Below are positions 62,778 through 64,000 of a stretch of 64,000 bases of DNA, one piece after another. Source of the DNA: Sulfuricurvum sp. PD_MW2 (GTDB taxonomy: Bacteria > Campylobacterota > Campylobacteria > Campylobacterales > Sulfurimonadaceae); contig NZ_NSIU01000009.1 in assembly GCF_002633015.1 (NCBI RefSeq), positions 1-64,000 of the forward strand, in the 5' to 3' direction. The notes below the pieces were generated by a model. That model saw only the letters and a program-made list of their open reading frames with translations. It did not search any database and was not told the origin of the DNA. Position numbers and translations under genes: made by a program. Position 1 is the stretch's first letter, and every line of letters starts with the position of its first letter.

Positions 62778-63330
62778 TGCTTGTTTTCCTCATACTTTGA
62801 ATCCCATGAGGGGTAATGAGCAAATCTCCTTGCACATCATAATCATCACATACGTCCTGCATCGTTCGACACAAGGAAGGTTGAACAAAAATTGTAAATG
62901 GTTTCGTTTTCAGAGTCGGAAAAAATCGATCATACATCCCCTTACCGAAACCTACTCGGCGCAAAGATAGGTCTACCCCTACTACGGGAACAATAGCTAC
63001 ATCTATTAAATTATATTTTCTATATGAATTCCGCGGCTCGTAAATACCAAAGGTCTTCCGTTCCAACGGGTATCTAAATGGTACCATTTTGAAACTGACG
63101 CCATCCATAAACGGTAAAAAAATCTTATGCTTGCGTCGCAGTGATAAAACACTTTTTCGAATATCCGCTTCAAATCCCATAGGCCAATAGAACAAGATCC
63201 GTTTTGCCCCTAATACGCGGATAATTTCGACTAAGATTTTGTTTATATTCTCGTCTCGTACTTTTTTTGTACACTCTGGGAGAGATTTAAGACGATGCAT
63301 ACAATGAGCTCGAACATCGCTTTTTGTCAC
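62683..63330 (-). CDS. 5-formyltetrahydrofolate cyclo-ligase with long tail
   Basis: Converts 5-formyl-THF to methenyl-THF with ATP. Motifs: ILFYWPMGFEADIRKSVLSLRRK, then VAIVPVVGVDLSLRRVGFGKGMYDRFF, the phosphate-binding loop. The usual end is near residue 178 (DLLITPHGIQS); here the frame runs another 35 basic residues through the beginning of rny. Start is GTG with AAGG upstream. A frameshift or a lost stop codon could explain the tail, or it may be real. Confidence 0.88.
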   Translation of the reverse strand: MTKSDVRAHCMHRLKSLPECTKKVRDENINKILVEIIRVLGAKRILFYWPMGFEADIRKSVLSLRRKHKIFLPFMDGVSFKMVPFRYPLERKTFGIYEPRNSYRKYNLIDVAIVPVVGVDLSLRRVGFGKGMYDRFFPTLKTKPFTIFVQPSLCRTMQDVCDDYDVQGDLLITPHGIQSMRKTSNVKRTTRRKRYCRDERVSRIFNFKKDYRISF

Positions 63331-63384
63331 TTTTTACCTTTGCTTCGTTATAATCTTCATAATTTTACTCTAAAAAGGTTTTGT

Positions 63385-63939
63385 ATGCGAATATCTCATC
63401 TTTTGATCCCTTTATTCACCGTTACACTTTTATTTCAAGGATGCAATAAAAAAGAGTCTTCCGAAGATTCTTTGGTCTCAACTGCCAAATTTTCCCTCGT
63501 CGATACAAAAGGAAAAAGCTATACCGTAGAGAAACGAGGAGGAAATTTCACTCTGGATGCAGGAGAAGACAAAGTTGTCCTCTTTGATATTTTTGCAACC
63601 TGGTGTCCACCATGTCAAGCCGAAGTGATGCATCTTGGAAATTTGCAAAAAAAATACGGGGATAAACTGATTGTCATGGGGATCACAATCGAAGAGGATC
63701 AAAGCAACGAATCCCTCGATAAATTCCGTGAAAAATACCGTGGAGGCGATTACCGCATTGCCAACAAAGCGGATAATCAGCCGCTCGCGCGGGCAATCGC
63801 TTCTACCATCGGCGTAGGGCAGCAATTCCCGATTCCTTTGATGGTTTTGTATAAAAACGGTGAATACGTCACCCACTACGCGGGTGCAACCCAAGAAGAG
63901 ATTATCGATCGTGATATCGCACAAGCATTAGGAAAATAA
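63385..63939 (+). CDS. TlpA-like thioredoxin lipoprotein
   Basis: A lipobox LFQGC near residue 17 anchors it to a membrane facing the periplasm. The thioredoxin fold has the active site ATWCPPCQAEV, then IVMGITIEEDQ and a cis-Pro region QFPIPLMVLYKNG. It probably reduces disulfides, for example for cytochrome c maturation. ATG 63385 has AAAAAGG upstream; a TATAAT lies at 63349-63354. Length 184. A probable ftsY follows three bases later. Confidence 0.9.
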   Translation: MRISHLLIPLFTVTLLFQGCNKKESSEDSLVSTAKFSLVDTKGKSYTVEKRGGNFTLDAGEDKVVLFDIFATWCPPCQAEVMHLGNLQKKYGDKLIVMGITIEEDQSNESLDKFREKYRGGDYRIANKADNQPLARAIASTIGVGQQFPIPLMVLYKNGEYVTHYAGATQEEIIDRDIAQALGK

Positions 63940-63941
63940 CC

Positions 63942-64000
63942 ATGTTTTCATTTATCAAAAAAGGGCTGCAAAAAACCATCGATGCAATCGCTGCGATTGC
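63942..64000 (+). CDS. ftsY: probable FtsY N terminus, cut by window end
   Basis: Only 19 codons are inside the window: MFSFIKKGLQKTIDAIAAI. This amphipathic basic start matches the N terminus of signal recognition particle receptors FtsY in Campylobacterota. It is three bases past the TlpA-like gene. The identity rests on a short stretch, so confidence is limited. Confidence 0.55.
   Translation, partial: MFSFIKKGLQKTIDAIAAI

Noticed and set aside
1-64000. tRNA, rRNA, CRISPR arrays and insertion sequences
   Set aside because: I saw no cloverleaf-type sequence, no regularly spaced repeats and no transposase-like protein. A tRNAscan and ISfinder search would settle this.

Overview
The window looks like a chromosomal segment from a sulfur-oxidising member of the Campylobacterota, most like the Sulfuricurvum/Sulfurimonas group. 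This is inferred from gene content, not from a search. The pointers are a MOMP-like porin, CmoB, RNase Y, a PyrC-like protein without metal ligands, AUA/UUG/GUG-tolerant gene starts, -10 boxes of the TATAAT type with weak -35 boxes, and a flavocytochrome-c-type sulfide dehydrogenase flavoprotein. I saw no tRNA, rRNA, CRISPR array, prophage or intact insertion sequence.

Layout. 1-9.6 kb is a patchwork of small and accessory genes: an AT-rich hypothetical, two GNAT acetyltransferases, PAP2 phosphatase with DgkA, a PAS-GGDEF cyclase, a DRGH nuclease, a DUF234 protein and a parvulin. 9.6-14.7 kb holds a BaiN-type flavoprotein, an HlyD/ABC ATPase/ABC-2 permease exporter and a polysaccharide deacetylase. 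14.8-15.9 kb encodes a lone helicase C-terminal domain with a long Lys-rich repeat tail.

16.0-25.2 kb is an assimilatory sulfate-to-cysteine block: cysK, DUF2061, a 4Fe-4S cysH, an unlisted 30-codon ORF, cysD, cysN, a siroheme sulfite reductase, a class V aminotransferase and cobA on the minus strand. A convergent Rrf2 regulator and a separate met8 gene flank it. Together these would activate sulfate to APS, reduce APS to sulfite (no cysC is present), reduce sulfite to sulfide with locally made siroheme, and build cysteine.

25.3-33.3 kb has an orphan ParA-like ATPase, YcaO, a rhodanese, PpsA, an EF-hand protein and a radical SAM enzyme. 33.4-37.7 kb has a porin and a three-gene set, FccB-like flavoprotein/Rieske protein/C-terminal-heme cytochrome, which is the most interesting locus here. 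38-49 kb has chorismate mutase, a PyrC-like protein, cytochrome c, LpxB, DsbD with a thioredoxin, a DUF255 protein, PPK2 and ThrC. 49-64 kb has Aas/LplT, ArgB, LpxK, a DegT-family protein lacking the usual lysine, NadE, DUF455, GIY-YIG, a transglutaminase-like protein, an MBL hydrolase, CmoB, a CDF transporter, RNase Y, 5-FTHF cyclo-ligase, a TlpA-like lipoprotein and the first codons of a probable ftsY.

Several signals outside the genes stand out: perfect palindromes upstream of three transcription units, a symmetric divergent promoter between cmoB and the CDF gene, and a recurring -10 box placed 6-7 nt before start codons that lack a Shine-Dalgarno, which suggests leaderless mRNAs.
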